A DNA stretch of 64,000 nucleotides from Trifolium pratense (taxonomy: Eukaryota > Streptophyta > Magnoliopsida > Fabales > Fabaceae): positions 22,044,127 to 22,108,126 of the forward strand of contig NC_060062.1 of NCBI RefSeq assembly GCF_020283565.1, in the 5' to 3' direction. Under the pieces are notes generated by a model. The model ran no database searches and had not been told where the DNA came from. It saw nothing but the letters and a program-made list of their open reading frames with translations. The stretch's first letter is position 1. Every line of letters starts with the position of its first letter. Shown here piece after piece: positions 29,038-40,700 of this stretch. Position numbers and translations under genes: made by a program.

Positions 29038-29989
29038 TTAGAAATGGAAGCAGAAAAAGATATATAGAAACTGTCCTCTAGTTATTAAGATGAGGATTTA
29101 GGATTTAATAATTGATTGATCTCTACTTATAGGTAATACAACTTTTTTTTTTTGACACAATAGGTAATACAACTTGAAACTCAAATGGTTTGAAATTTTT
29201 GTTTACAAGAGTATGTAAGGATTGTGAAGTGTGAATCTTGCCCCAAAAAACTGGCACACCAAAGAGAAGTCATACAAGAAATATATATATATATATATAT
29301 TTCTCAGATTCAACACATTTGCATGATGTCATTTTGATGTTCTTTGTGACTCTTAGAAAAGAAGTCATCATAATGTGAAACATAGGATGGTTTACTCATG
29401 AACTTCTAGTTGGGGAAACCTTTTTTCAACTTCTGGTTGCATTATCATTGAATTTATAATGCATAGAAGGAAGGAAGACTAGGACTTCTTCAATTGTATA
29501 TACATAGTAGTCAACTTCGACGACTTTTGCTATATATGCTTTGAATTGTATTTTTAATTGAAGTTTATACAAACTGAAACACAATTATGTGTCATTTTAT
29601 TATTGTCATTTTCACTTCTTGTTATTCTGTTTTATAGTTTGGGCTCCGAGAGGTCGGCTTGGGCTTCAACTTTTGCTTTAGGTGGTTCATAGTTGGGGTT
29701 GCGTTGTTTGTCGGCCCTTCGCCTTCTTATATGACGATGGGTTGCTGTTTTTGTTGGTTTGTCGACAGAGATCCGTAAGTTTCGCTTATGGTTTGTCGGA
29801 TGGTTGTCATTTCACATCTGTTCCATGTTGGGCTTATTTAATCTTTTTTAATGAAGTGAAGTGGAATCTAACGTTATTGTGTATAAAAACTAGTTAAGTG
29901 CAACGAACGAACAAACCACTACATATCAGGAAGGACTAAAGTAGCATGAATCAGTCAGCCTATAGCACAAACTGCTTAATAACAAGAAA
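29038..29989. other. Duplicated spacer, copy 2, with an (AT)n tract
   Basis: Promoter and spacer of the duplicated head. An (AT)n run lies at about 29281-29300. From about 29640 to 29840 there is GC-richer DNA with no counterpart in copy 1 and no recognised coding content. From 29848 to 29990 it matches 27510-27660. Confidence 0.5.
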
Positions 29990-31390
29990 AATCATTGAAA
30001 ATAATCCTTACATATTCTGGCCTGTGTACGATACAGATACATTATACATCTTTTTCACTCTCTGCCCATCTTCCGTATAACAATATGTGCTTGTTCACTT
30101 TCATTGAAGATCTCCACATTCAACCTCCGCATCTTCTAAGCCAATGTCTTGCATGCTCCTCCCATGGTCACCTTCCATGACGACGTCCAAAGAGATTGCA
30201 TTGTTTCATACTTCCCTATGTCTGTCAGAGGTGTTGTGTTCCCAAAAGGACAGTTTCTTATCTTGAGCTTGCGAAGCTTTTTGCATCCGTCCAATACATT
30301 GAGCATTTCCTTGTCACTCTCACCAGCAAATGCAATAGACATTTCAAGATGCTCCACATACTTCCAATGTATAGGAAGACCTGGTCGGTCAACTGACCTG
30401 AGAGTGATAGCCGCCTCAGTCGCTTACATAACTGCATGATTTCTCCGAAACCTTCATCCAGTGGCTGCATTGTAACAGGGTCCAGTTTTGTTGCATTGAG
30501 AATACATAGCCTAAACAGGATAAAATTTGGGCAGTTCTTGGTCACTGTTATGAGAGCAGCAATTCTCATCAGGTGGTAGAAGTAGTGTAATGTGTGAAGC
30601 TTATGGCATCCCCTTGATTTCGCTACGAGTCCTTTTTCGGTAACACCTGCTTGATTGCCAAATGGAGCTGATGGAAAACCCCCCCTCAGTTCTTGCAAAT
30701 CTTTGCATGTCGTAGACACAACACTAGTCCTTTTTCTCCAATGCAATTCATTATCCTTAAGCACCGTAGTTTATCGCACTTGCTAATAATTCGTATCATC
30801 TCTCTACCCTGAATCCCCGCTTCAGAGCTCAAGTTCAAGGATGTTATGTTCCAGCAAATCGGATACATAAGTGCAAGGCTAAAAGGAGGCACATCCAAAA
30901 ACCCTGACAAACTGGTTATTAACTTGGACTTAAGAATAGAAGTCTTAAGCATTTCATAGGTATCATCTGAATCGAGATAGTGGAAAAATTAGCCAATACC
31001 GAAATCCACTAGTTGAGGCGCGCGCATTAGTATCCTTGGAAGTACGTCAAAAGGCACAGAACAACAGTTTAACCTTAGACTCTTGAGGTTAGGAGATCTT
31101 CCCAAGTGAGTGTTCAGAGGGACAAGTGAAGTACAGCTTTCAGGAAAGAAACTTAGCCACTGTACATGTTGTGATCATCAACTTCATTCCCTAAGTGACC
31201 TGCATTTTGCAGCTATCGCGGCAAGGCCATCGGTGGTGAACCCTTCACAGCTAACAAGAACTAAAGACTTAAAATTCACGAAAAAAACAATTAGAACATG
31301 GCTCTTATCCGAGACCACCATCCTCTTCAATCTAAGCTCGTCGAATCCAACTTTAGTCTCGGTCAGTGCTTCAATACATGGATAAACAAA
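29990..31390 (-). pseudogene. TIR1/AFB auxin-receptor relic, copy 3 (longest)
   Basis: On the minus strand the AFB2/3-like LRR domain can be followed from a [25 protein letters not shown] stretch (near 31385) through [61 protein letters not shown] and [11 protein letters not shown] to [11 protein letters not shown]. Stops and frameshifts occur throughout. The first stretch is preceded by TTCATGATTAG, a splice acceptor at the place where AFB2-type genes have their first intron. So this is a genomic, intron-bearing copy, not a retrocopy. Exon 1 with the F-box is not found. Confidence 0.82.
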
Positions 31391-31943
31391 ACCACCCTAA
31401 TCATGAAGAACAAAACTGAACTCAGCAAAATGAGGTTTTCCCTCTCAGGACTACTAGAGTAACAGTTCCCTAGGAAAACCCTTTGCCTAGAAAATCTCTC
31501 TATTCTATACCAAATTTTGCATATCAAAGACTAAGCATTTCTGTCACTATGTGATACCACATAGTCAAAAACATGTTCTGTTACTTTCTCTCGCTCAAAA
31601 AGATATACAAATTCTACAACTTTCTTGGAAAACTTTCATACTCTCTAAACAAGGAAACATAAAACAAAGATGGAAAATACCCAGATAAGATAACCCTTTA
31701 AGAATCAAATCAGAGTGGACAAAACAAATCTTGACTTAAACTAGAGTGAGATTACATGATTTTCAAATTGATAAACATACATTTTCCAGCTTTATGATGG
31801 CTACCAAAGAGAAGAGAAGGAAACCAAACAGAAAAGGTATGATCTTCAAAACCATAGGGTTGGAAGGGAATCCAGAAGAAGAGTGTGAGCGCGCGGTTAT
31901 TCTGAATCGTAGGGTTGAGTTAAATTTTGGGTGCATTTTTTTT
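31391..31943. other. Possible intron remnant and spacer
   Basis: It begins as the presumed old first intron of auxin-receptor relic 3. No exon 1 (F-box) is visible. A 69-codon frame at 31746-31955 has no recognisable content. Confidence 0.4.
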
Positions 31944-32119
31944 GGAAAATGCTAACTAGTGCCCCCGGGGCACTAGTTAAGGATACTAATTATAGTAAAA
32001 TTACATTGAAACTTGTGTAGTAAATGTTTGTAAAGTATAAAAAGTGTTGTTTCCAATGCAAAAATTACTTTTTTTGTATCCTTAACTAGTGCCCCGGGGG
32101 GCACTAGTTAGCATGACCC
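31944..32119. mobile_element. Palindrome-ended MITE, copy 1 (9-bp target duplication)
   Basis: 176 bp. Its inverted ends are GGAAAATGCTAACTAGTGCC and GGCACTAGTTAGCATGACCC. Each end is also a palindrome on its own: TAACTAGTGCCCC pairs with GGGGCACTAGTTA. Flanked by ATTTTTTTT on both sides (31935-31943 and 32120-32128). A 9-bp duplication points to a Mutator-type transposase. Copies 2 and 3 are at 60444 and 61742. Confidence 0.88.
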
Positions 32120-32304
32120 ATTTTTTTTTTAAGGAAGCTAAAACAGATAAGAAAAACATATTAATGTACGGTTTCAATTAACTTATTTTTGAGTTTATAA
32201 TAAAATATCTTATAAAAATACAATTTTTACTAATGTGAATTTATAAAATAACACAAAATATAATTGTATTATATAAATTGTTTGCATAAACTCAAAAATA
32301 GAAA

Positions 32305-32660
32305 CTATTGATGAAGAAAGAGTGTTCTCATTGCGTCATTTTTAAGATCATGAACGTCTTTTGGATGAGAAGTATGAGTCAAGTAGTCGACATATGAGGA
32401 AGCTCTAAATTTAGAGAAGAAATTTGCAAATTGATTCTCATCTCTAAGTGTATGATAGAGAAAAATATTAGTTTGAGAGAAATTTTTTTATATCTTGAGT
32501 GAACATAGCAAGAATATGATCCATGACGTTTGATGAAGATAATTAACACAGTATAAAGAATTAAAGTAGGAGACAAATTCGATACTCTGCAACCGTAATT
32601 GAGAGAGAAATGGAACAACTTGATCCCAAAACTGACCTTCAAACCAGATTAAACAGTCTA
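32305..32660 (-). pseudogene. RNase H-like (RVT_3) relic
   Basis: On the minus strand, in two frames, text resembles the C-terminal RNase H-like domain found in plant LINEs and related host proteins: FWDQVVPFLSQLRLQ, then FLYHTLRDENQFANFFSKF, where HTLRxxNxxAxxxxK is the family signature. The ending (HTSHPKDVHDLKNDAMRTLF) also fits. One stop and one frameshift are present, so it is inactive. Confidence 0.55.
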
Positions 32661-33539
32661 GTGAATCGAATACTTGTGGTGAAAAAGATATAATGATTAT
32701 TTATTAATCTTCATTTATTTAAGAATATTTTTATTAAAGTTTAATTAATTCAACACGAACTTTAAAAAAATTCTTATGACTGACTTAAAACAAATTATTT
32801 TAAATTAAAATAAATTTTAAGAATAAAAGTGGATTTTAATTAAAATAGTAATAAAGATAAAAATGAATAAAAATAATAACTATAAACTATAAATTACTAA
32901 TTAAAATAGATTTAAAAAAGAAACTATAAACTAGTAAAATATATTATAAACTTATTATAAAGTGACTTTTACAAATAAAACTTTAGGATATAATTATAAA
33001 TTAATTTATTGACTTTATCAAATAGACCTTTATTCAAAATAAACTTTTATTTCAACTGTTAAATTTGTGAAATTTAGTATTTATAATAAGTATTAAACAA
33101 AGTAACTTTCTGTTAAAATACTCCTAAAATAATTTATAAATTATTAAACAGAATAATTGTATATAAAAATAAAAATAGTTATACAAGAATTTACTATATC
33201 CTTCTTCTTAAGCGATGGATGGTGAATGACTTGTTATTGTCTTTGAATCGAAATTCTAAAAAGTACCTATATGTCTGTCTCTTTAGATTATCGCCACGTA
33301 TTACCAAAATTGTGCTTATCTGTCACCACAATAACCACAAACACTTCCCAGCTTCTTCCAGAACAAACCATAAATAAACAGTTAAACACATCTTCACATT
33401 TCAATTTTCAAATTATATATTTAATCACTCACTAGTTACACTCCACTTTGCTCTACCATATAGATTATTATATACATAAATTAATTAATATATATACTTC
33501 ACTCGTGCTGTGTTGATTGTTGAAGAACCATAACAAGAC
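32661..33539. other. AT-rich upstream region of the SMR gene
   Basis: Mostly A/T. The stretch with TATAGATTATTATATACATAAA near 33460-33482 could hold the TATA box of the gene at 33540. No other feature. Confidence 0.4.
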
Positions 33540-33785
33540 ATGATGAACGGTGGTGATTTTGAAATGGAAGAAGAAGACGGTTGTTCAACACCGAAGAGAT
33601 GGGAATGTCAGATACATACACCGTTGATTCCTCCACCACCACCGAAGAAGAAGAAGAAGCTATTTTCATTTGGGAGTAACAAAACAGAGCATCCTAAAAA
33701 TGGTTACTTTTATCCTCCTATTCATGATCTTCAACAACTCTTCACTCTTTTGCCTACAACTAATTACGTCCTCCTCCGGTCCTGA
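33540..33785 (+). CDS. SIAMESE-related (SMR) cyclin-dependent kinase inhibitor-like protein
   Basis: An 81-residue, intronless frame. It contains the SMR/SIM family core: DGCSTPKRWECQIHTPLIPP, a proline run and a lysine cluster (PPPPPKKKKK), then GYFYPPIHDLQQLF, matching the family's C-terminal aromatic/PP-D-LxxLF pattern. Such proteins bind CDK-cyclin complexes and promote endoreduplication and growth arrest in the nucleus. The length is typical of short members. The ATG at 33540 is followed by a second in-frame ATG; either could be used. It has no link to the receptor clusters around it. A distant or partly decayed member cannot be excluded, but the frame is fully open. Confidence 0.72.
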   Translation: MMNGGDFEMEEEDGCSTPKRWECQIHTPLIPPPPPKKKKKLFSFGSNKTEHPKNGYFYPPIHDLQQLFTLLPTTNYVLLRS

Positions 33786-34671
33786 GAAATTTTATTTTTT
33801 AGATTCTTCGAAAATCTAGTGACTAAATACGTTAGATTTTCGATAAATTTAAGAAGTAAGATTTCTTTTATACTAAGGACTAGAGAGTCTAATATTTAAC
33901 CTTTATTTTCCTACCTAGGAATATAGATATAAGACTTTATGATTAAATAGGTAGGTGTTTTTTGATGTAAAATATTTTGCTAATATGATATGGAGAATAT
34001 TTTTTGGTTACACACTTACACTATGGAGAATATGGATGCATTGATTTTGTTAGATTTCAGTACATAGTGAGGTGTGGATATTTGTAGAACTAGAAGTAGT
34101 ATTTAAATGTGGGTTCTTTTGGCTTATGCTTATGTAAAAGCTAGTTTGTTTAACTACTGCTGTAATATATTTGGCCTCTTAGTTTTGAGTCAATGTCTCA
34201 TACTAGACTGCTAGTAAGTGTTTTTCTTAATGTCTCATTTCTAGTAACTTTTTGATTTTTTTTACGAACCCGATTTCTGCCAAACTTATGATTTTTAATA
34301 TACTATTCAAACTTCTCACAACCAGATTAAATAAATCTAAAAATCAAGGGATAATGCAAATGCAATCTATATTTATTCTCATTCCAAATTAGAATGAATG
34401 GTAAGCATTGAACTCACATGTTTAATAAGTTTTCTTCATAAACCGATTATTCGGTAAGTTTTCTTCATAAACCGATTATTCGGTCAAACTGCACCCGGTC
34501 TCCTTCTCTTAGAAGGCTATTGTAAAAAAAAAAAGAAATTGAATGAATATTAATTTTAAAACTAAACTTAAAAATTAAGGAGATTAAAAATAAACAAGGA
34601 CCAAAAACGATATTTCCTATATTTCACCATGCAAACTCAAACATGTGTTTCTTTGAGCACTTTCTAGTTAG
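33786..34671. other. 3' flank and spacer
   Basis: No gene. A 29-bp unit (TAAGTTTTCTTCATAAACCG and following) is repeated twice in tandem at about 34428-34484. Confidence 0.45.
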
Positions 34672-34990
34672 TACAAACTACAAAGTACTACTATTTAGTC
34701 TTTAACAAAGACCTTTTTATAAACTTGGTACTTTTATTCTTTGTTTTGACAAATTGGTACTTTTATTCATATAGTGTGACACATATTGATACTAAGAACA
34801 TTCATTGACATTTTCAGTACATGAATGAATGAATTAATGACATGCATGTTCTGATCATAGCAGCTAAAACGTGTGCATATCAATTTATTTATTATGTTTA
34901 CATTCACACAAAAATTGAGAGAGTTGTAATATAATTTACCTATAAAAATAGAGCAATTCTTGTGTCTTATGTAAAATTTCGACACTTTTT
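34672..34990. repeat. Direct duplication, first copy
   Basis: About 320 bp (CAAAGTACTACTATTTAGTC to AATTCTTGTGTC). The second copy is at 35237-35308 continued at 36418-36690, where it is split by a transposon. Text between the copies is unrelated. Confidence 0.75.
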
Positions 34991-35236
34991 TCACCACTGG
35001 CTAATATTGAACTATCTAATATAATTCAGAGGTTAGTTCTCTTATCAAGGTTTCAATTCCTTTTCGATCGAAGCTGTGAGAGATTGAATCGTGGTCCTTC
35101 TAACAAGCAATTGTGAGGGATTGAATCGTGGTCCTTCCTAACAAGTTCTGCGTCAATTATCTTATCAAGTTCAACGTCAATTATCACGGTGACACATTTT
35201 TTAAACACCCTAAAAAAGTAAACATCATATATTGGT
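34991..35236. other. SINE-like relic with internal tandem duplication
   Basis: On the minus strand a GGACCACGATTCAATCC box occurs twice about 40 bp apart, which resembles the B-box region of the SINE at 37053-37210. Too decayed to delimit. Confidence 0.35.
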
Positions 35237-35320
35237 ACAAAGTACTACTATTTAGTCTTTAGCAAAGACCTTTTTATACACTTGGTACTTTGTTTTGACA
35301 AATTGGTACTCCCTCTCACC

Positions 35321-35697
35321 TAGGCCTGAGCATCGGTCGGTTTCGGTCGGGTTCGGGCCGAAAATCACTAAATTGATAAAAACCGCAACCATTTAATTTG
35401 GACCCAATTCCGACCGTCTATATCTTCGGTTTGTTCGGGTTCGGGTCATACGGGTGGCGGGTTGAACGGATCGGTTATTACGGGTTAGATCAAAACTTTG
35501 TTTACATCTAAAACTCCCTCATTCTCCAAAAATTCCTATTTTTCGAATAGTTTAATACCTCGTACACAATGTAACAAAAGATAGACGAAGTAAATTAAAA
35601 AACAAAAAGGGTTAGATGCGGTTACTTTCTTTCAATATGTAGATCTAAAGACAATAAAATATTAAGTAAAAGAAACGTAGAAATTAAAATAGATCTA

Positions 35698-35790
<93 letters not shown>

Positions 35791-36137
35791 TATTTTTCTC
35801 ACCTTCTTCATCACCATATTATTAATTATAAGTTTTGTAAAATATAACATTTTTATCTTATATCAAAGATGGATAAAAATAACAAAGAGAATAGTTAAGT
35901 ATGTGAAATTGAGAGGGAGAGAAGGAAAAATATTAATTTGCATCTAATGGTTGTTCGGTCGGTTTCGGTTATGGAGAGATAGAATTTTAGAGACCCGCAC
36001 CCGCCCGTATGCAACCGTTCATGCCCGGTTTTTCGCAATTTGTTGACCTGAGACCCGACCCGCATCCGACCGAATGTTTCAATGTGTTGTCGGTTATATC
36101 GGTTTCGAGTCGGGTCTCGGGTTTATGCTCACCCCTA
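35321..36137. mobile_element. hAT-like MITE nested in the Stowaway element
   Basis: 817 bp with ends TAGGCCTGAGCAT and ATGCTCACCCCTA, flanked by a perfect 8-bp duplication CTCTCACC (35313-35320 and 36138-36145), the signature length of hAT elements. The inside is rich in GGGTTCGGG-type text and carries a long (TA)n tract. Confidence 0.82.
35701..35785 (+). repeat. (TA)n microsatellite
   Basis: About 42 uninterrupted TA units within the hAT-like MITE. Confidence 0.97.
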
Positions 36138-36417
36138 CTCTCACCTCTTTTATAAAGAAATATTCTAATTTGTACACTTATTAAGATGTTGTCTTTTTGT
36201 CTTGATTTTATGTAAAAGTTCTATTACAATTACTAAAATGACCTTATGTAATATTTTAATTTTGCATTGGTACTCTAAATCATCTTAAAAAATAGATCAA
36301 TTAATGAGGGTAATTTTGGAAAAATAGCATTAAATAAAGCTGGTTTTGATGACTTTTGCTTATATTTAAGTCCAAAAAAATTTGTTGACTTTTGTTTATA
36401 AATAAGGCCGGAGGGAG

Positions 36418-37038
36418 TACTTTTATTCTTATAGTGTGACACATTGATACTAAGAAGTAAGAACATTATTGACATTTTCAGTACATGGATGAATGAATTA
36501 AATTAATGACATGCATGTTCCGATCTTTTTTTTTATGATAAAAATGCCTGTTCTGAACATAATAACAGCTAAAACGTGTGCATGTCAATTTACTATATAC
36601 ATACTGTATATTATATTTACATTCGCACAAAAATTGAGTTGAATAATAATTTACCTCTAAAAAGAGATCTTGTGTATATGCAAAAACTTAGACATGCACA
36701 TTTTTTAGACTCACTTAAAAAAAGTACACATCATGTATTTATTTAAAGATACAAATTTTTTAGTCAAAAAAGATACAAATTATTCAAAAAAAAAAATTTA
36801 GGTGTAATCAAAAAGATGTGTCTTAATTTTGTTAGGAAACCAAAATAAAGTTCACTCACTACTAGTTACCTTCCTTCCACTTTCATCATCCTTGATAATC
36901 TCTAAAACCTGTTCTCTCTTTTGCCTCCAACTCTTATAATTTAAGTGCTTGTGTTGATCGATCGATCGAAGGACTAATTAACTTTTGTTGGTACAAAGAC
37001 TAGAAAGAATTTGGACTCTTAAATAAGTGACGACAGGT
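36418..37038. other. Rest of the duplicated block and spacer
   Basis: 36418-36690 completes the second copy of the duplication described at 34672. The remainder is AT-rich spacer with nothing recognised. Confidence 0.5.
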
Positions 37039-37052
37039 TTAATATCTAATTT

Positions 37053-37210
37053 TTTTTTTTTTTAATTTTTACCACCAGCTTAATCTAGTTCGGGGGGTCA
37101 GTTTTGACATTAAGTGGTCCCAGCCCCTCCCGATCGCAGTTGCAGGGATCGAACTGTGGTCCTCCAAGTTCAGCATCAATCACCACTGAACTAACTAACG
37201 ATTGGTTGGC
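37053..37210 (-). mobile_element. tRNA-derived SINE with target-site duplication
   Basis: Read on the minus strand it starts near GTTAGTTCAGTGGTGATTG (box A-like), has ACAGTTCGATCCCTGC (box B-like), a unique body with ACTGACCCCCCGAAC, and ends in an A-rich tail. It is flanked by the 14-bp direct repeat TTAATATCTAATTT (37039-37052 and 37211-37224). These are the marks of a SINE copied by LINE machinery. A truncated relative lies at 50033-50119. Confidence 0.8.
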
Positions 37211-37224
37211 TTAATATCTAATTT

Positions 37225-37773
37225 GTGTATGGAAAAAATATAATACCAATTCCTCTACTACTCTTTACATTTTTTGAATTAATTTTTTTATTCATGTTTA
37301 ACAACTTGTTCTCATATACGTGATAAATTTAACTAGTGAAAGCAAATATCTATCTGTGACCTCATATACGTGATAAACTAGAGAATATCACCTTCATACA
37401 AATATTTTTCAATTAACACCTCTTCCCTCTTAATCTTATTAATAACACTCTATTCAAAGTCAACGATATGATGGACTCTTTCCAAGCTGACGAATATGAA
37501 TTTAATTTTAAGGTAATCTTTCCATACATTTTAAAAAGTAACGTGTTGAGTTTAACGGAAGAGTAGGCATGACAACGGAACGAGGACAGTTTTTTCCTTC
37601 CAAATATAAATTTATAAATTTATAAAATATGAATTTAAGGTAATCTTTCTTTCTTCTTTTCTAAATCTTCTGTATTTGTTGTTTTTAGAGTCTTTTAGTT
37701 GTGTTCTTCTTAGCACCATCTCCATCTTCAACAAACCAATATTTGTATTGTGTTACTATTACTCTCTATACAA
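37225..37773. other. Upstream region of LYK copy A
   Basis: AT-rich. It does not share the conserved 170-bp promoter block of LYK copies B and C. No gene seen. Confidence 0.4.
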
Positions 37774-40700
37774 TGAAACCAATCAAATTTAGATTGTCAT
37801 TTCTATTCTTGATACTGGCCTCTAAATGCTTTACTACAGAGTACAGAATCAAAATGTAGCAAAACTTGTGACTTCGCTTTAGCTTCCTATTATATGTTGG
37901 AAGGTACAAACTTGACATATATTTTGGACATCATGAAATCCAACCTGGTTTCAAAACCTGAAGATATTGTGAGCTACAACCCTGACACAATACCAAATAA
38001 AGATGTTTACTTGATCGAATCAAGAACGAAAATTCCCTTCCCTTGTGATTGCATCAATGATAAGTTTCTTGGTCACACATTTCTCTACCAGTATCAGCAA
38101 AAAGATACCTATGCTTCAATTGCTGAGTTGACTTTTAGCAATTTGACTAATGAGGAGTGGATGGAGAGAGAAAATGTTTATGCAAAAAACTCTATTCCTA
38201 AATTTGTGAAGGTTAATGTTACTGTTAACTGTTTCTGTGGGAACAGAAAGGTTTCTGAGGATTATGGATTGTTCATCACATATCCACTTAGAAGTGAGGA
38301 TAGTTTAGAGTCTATTGCAAAGGATACCGAGATTGAGGCTGATTTGTTGCAGAGGTACAACCCTGGTGTGAATTTCAGCCAAGGGCATGGTATTGTTTTT
38401 ATTCCAGGGAAAGGTTAGATTTTTATTTTTCTGTCATGGTTTGGTTTACTGATATTGGAAATTTTGTGCCTGTTCTGCTGTTGGCTTTCTGTTTGTACAA
38501 AATGGTATTATTCAAATATTTGATCAAATATTTTGATGTTAGTGAAAAAAAAATGCTCTTATAATCTTCCCTTTCGTATGAGTGTGGTTGGGAAGTGTGA
38601 AGTCTTTAGTGAGGATTCAAACTCGAATTCTCCCAAACATTTGGTTAATATTATAGCCTATTTGAGGTCAACCACTTGGTTGATTTTGGTATGGTTTGGT
38701 TATTTATATTATGGACCTTATAAAAAAAAAAGGCAAACTTATATGTGGTAAAGTTTGATTATAGTATAGTTGGTCTTCATAAAATTGGTTACTTTTGAAT
38801 TTCGATTCCTTTTAAATTTTGTTATGTTTTAGTAGAAGTTCTTTTATATTATTTTTTAAAATTTTGCAGATAAAAATGGAGTTTATGTTCCCTTTCCGCC
38901 TAGCCCTATGTAAGTTTTATTGTGTTACCCTTCAATTAACAATGAATATTCATTTATGTTTGGTTGCATACCATTATTTCTATTTCCTTTTCCCTCTTGC
39001 AGAAAAGCAGGTTTGGCCTTCAAGCATATCAAAGAATTGGCTATTTATGATGACTATTTATTTTTGGCATGTTCATAAACAGATAATTTGTATCTAAATA
39101 AGCAGGTCATTTAGCTAGAAGTTTAGTTACTGCTGCAATATCTATTGGAGGAATATGCATGCTTCTGTTATTATCAATTTGTATATATGTTAAGAAGAAT
39201 ATAGAGAAGTCTAAATTGACACCAGAAGATTCAACGGCACCTTCAACTAAAGATGGCACATGTAATTTTTTTTTAACTGGATTTCCTTATTACCTTAAAC
39301 TAAAGAATATACTGAATGAAGTGATCTAATATTCATGAGTTGAACTTGCTTATTTTATTCCTGTGACAGCTGATAAAGATTCCAATGCTGATACTGGATC
39401 CAAATTTATTGTGGTGGACAAATCACCTGAGTTTTCGTACGAAGATTTGGCCAATGCTACAAATAACTTCAGTTTGGCTAACAAAATTGGTCAAGGTGGT
39501 TTTGGAGAGGTCTACTATGGTGAGCTGAAAGGAAAGGTTTGTTATAATCATAGCATTGTTACTTTGCATTGAAAAGTAGAAAGAAAAGTTTAAATAGAAA
39601 GATGATAACCTCCATGTCATGTATATATCTTATTAATTATGTAAGTTGTCTTCGATTGCATAGAAAACTGCAATAAAAAAGATGACGATGCTAGCTACAA
39701 GAGAATTTCTTGCAGAAATGAAAGTCTTAACAAGCGTTCATCACCGCAATCTGGTAAGTTTTCAAACATATTATCACAAGTGCTCGTAGGATTGTATTAA
39801 ATTATTGTTAATACTAAATTCTGTTATACAAATATAGGTAGGCTTGATTGGATATTGTATTGAGGGATCTCTATTCCTTGTGTATGAATACATGGACAAT
39901 GGAAACTTAAGCCAACATCTACATAATTCAGGTCATATATAAACACATGATAAAGATCATATCTATTTTCATTGATTTTTCATTAATGTGAATATGAATA
40001 CTATTTGCAGAGAAAGAACCTATGACATGGTCCACCAGATTACAAATTGCTCTGGATGTAGCGAGAGGCCTCGAGTATATTCATGATCATTCCGTGCCTG
40101 TATATATCCATCGTGACATAAAATCAGATAATATTTTATTAAATGGAAACTTCAATGGGAAGGTACAGTACTATGTCTCAATATTTTTTGAAAGCTTCTT
40201 AGTTTTTACTATTTTTCTTCTTGAGATAATTGTTGTGAGAGTGAGATCATATATTATTCCTATTATTACAGATTGCTGATTTTGGAATGACCAAACTGAC
40301 TGATGTTGCAAGTTCAACTGATAACACTGATCATGTCGCTGGCACATTTGGTTACATGCCGCCTGAGTATGATGAACTCTGCTCTTCTTTTTATGTGGTT
40401 AATTGTAATGCTCAAATTAACAAACGCAGGGAAATAGGGGTATATTATTCAACTGACAGATTCACTTCTAAAGGAAGGAATGTAGCACAATGATAAAGGA
40501 ATTAAAATACAGCAAAGGTGGAAGAAGGTTCGGTATAACAGAAAGAGACTGATTCCAATTATTCCACACCCTTTCTAATGACATGACTTGTTATTTATAC
40601 TAGAGATCCTTGAGCCTAACGTTTGGTTCGCGCGCCCTGACACTGCATCTCACTCCTTGAGCTGGCACTTCTATTGTAACAGAATTTGATACCTCCTTTC

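Larger units (their letters stand above)
35309..36417. mobile_element. Stowaway-type MITE, split by a second MITE
   Basis: The ends are CTCCCTCTCACC at the left and CCGGAGGGAG at the right, flanked by TA on both sides (35307-35308 and 36418-36419). The right end inverted (CTCCCTCCGGCCTTATTTAT) is the common Stowaway (mariner-type) end. Without the inner insertion it is about 284 bp. The first duplication copy at 34746 shows the empty TA site. Confidence 0.8.

Noticed and set aside
30149..30439. Plus-strand frames over the AFB relics (also 13837-14103 and 27784-28095).
   Set aside because: They are antisense shadows of the minus-strand AFB text, recurring only because the relics are copies of each other.
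31746..31955. 69-codon plus-strand frame before the palindrome-ended MITE.
   Set aside because: No similarity recognised, and its end runs into the MITE.
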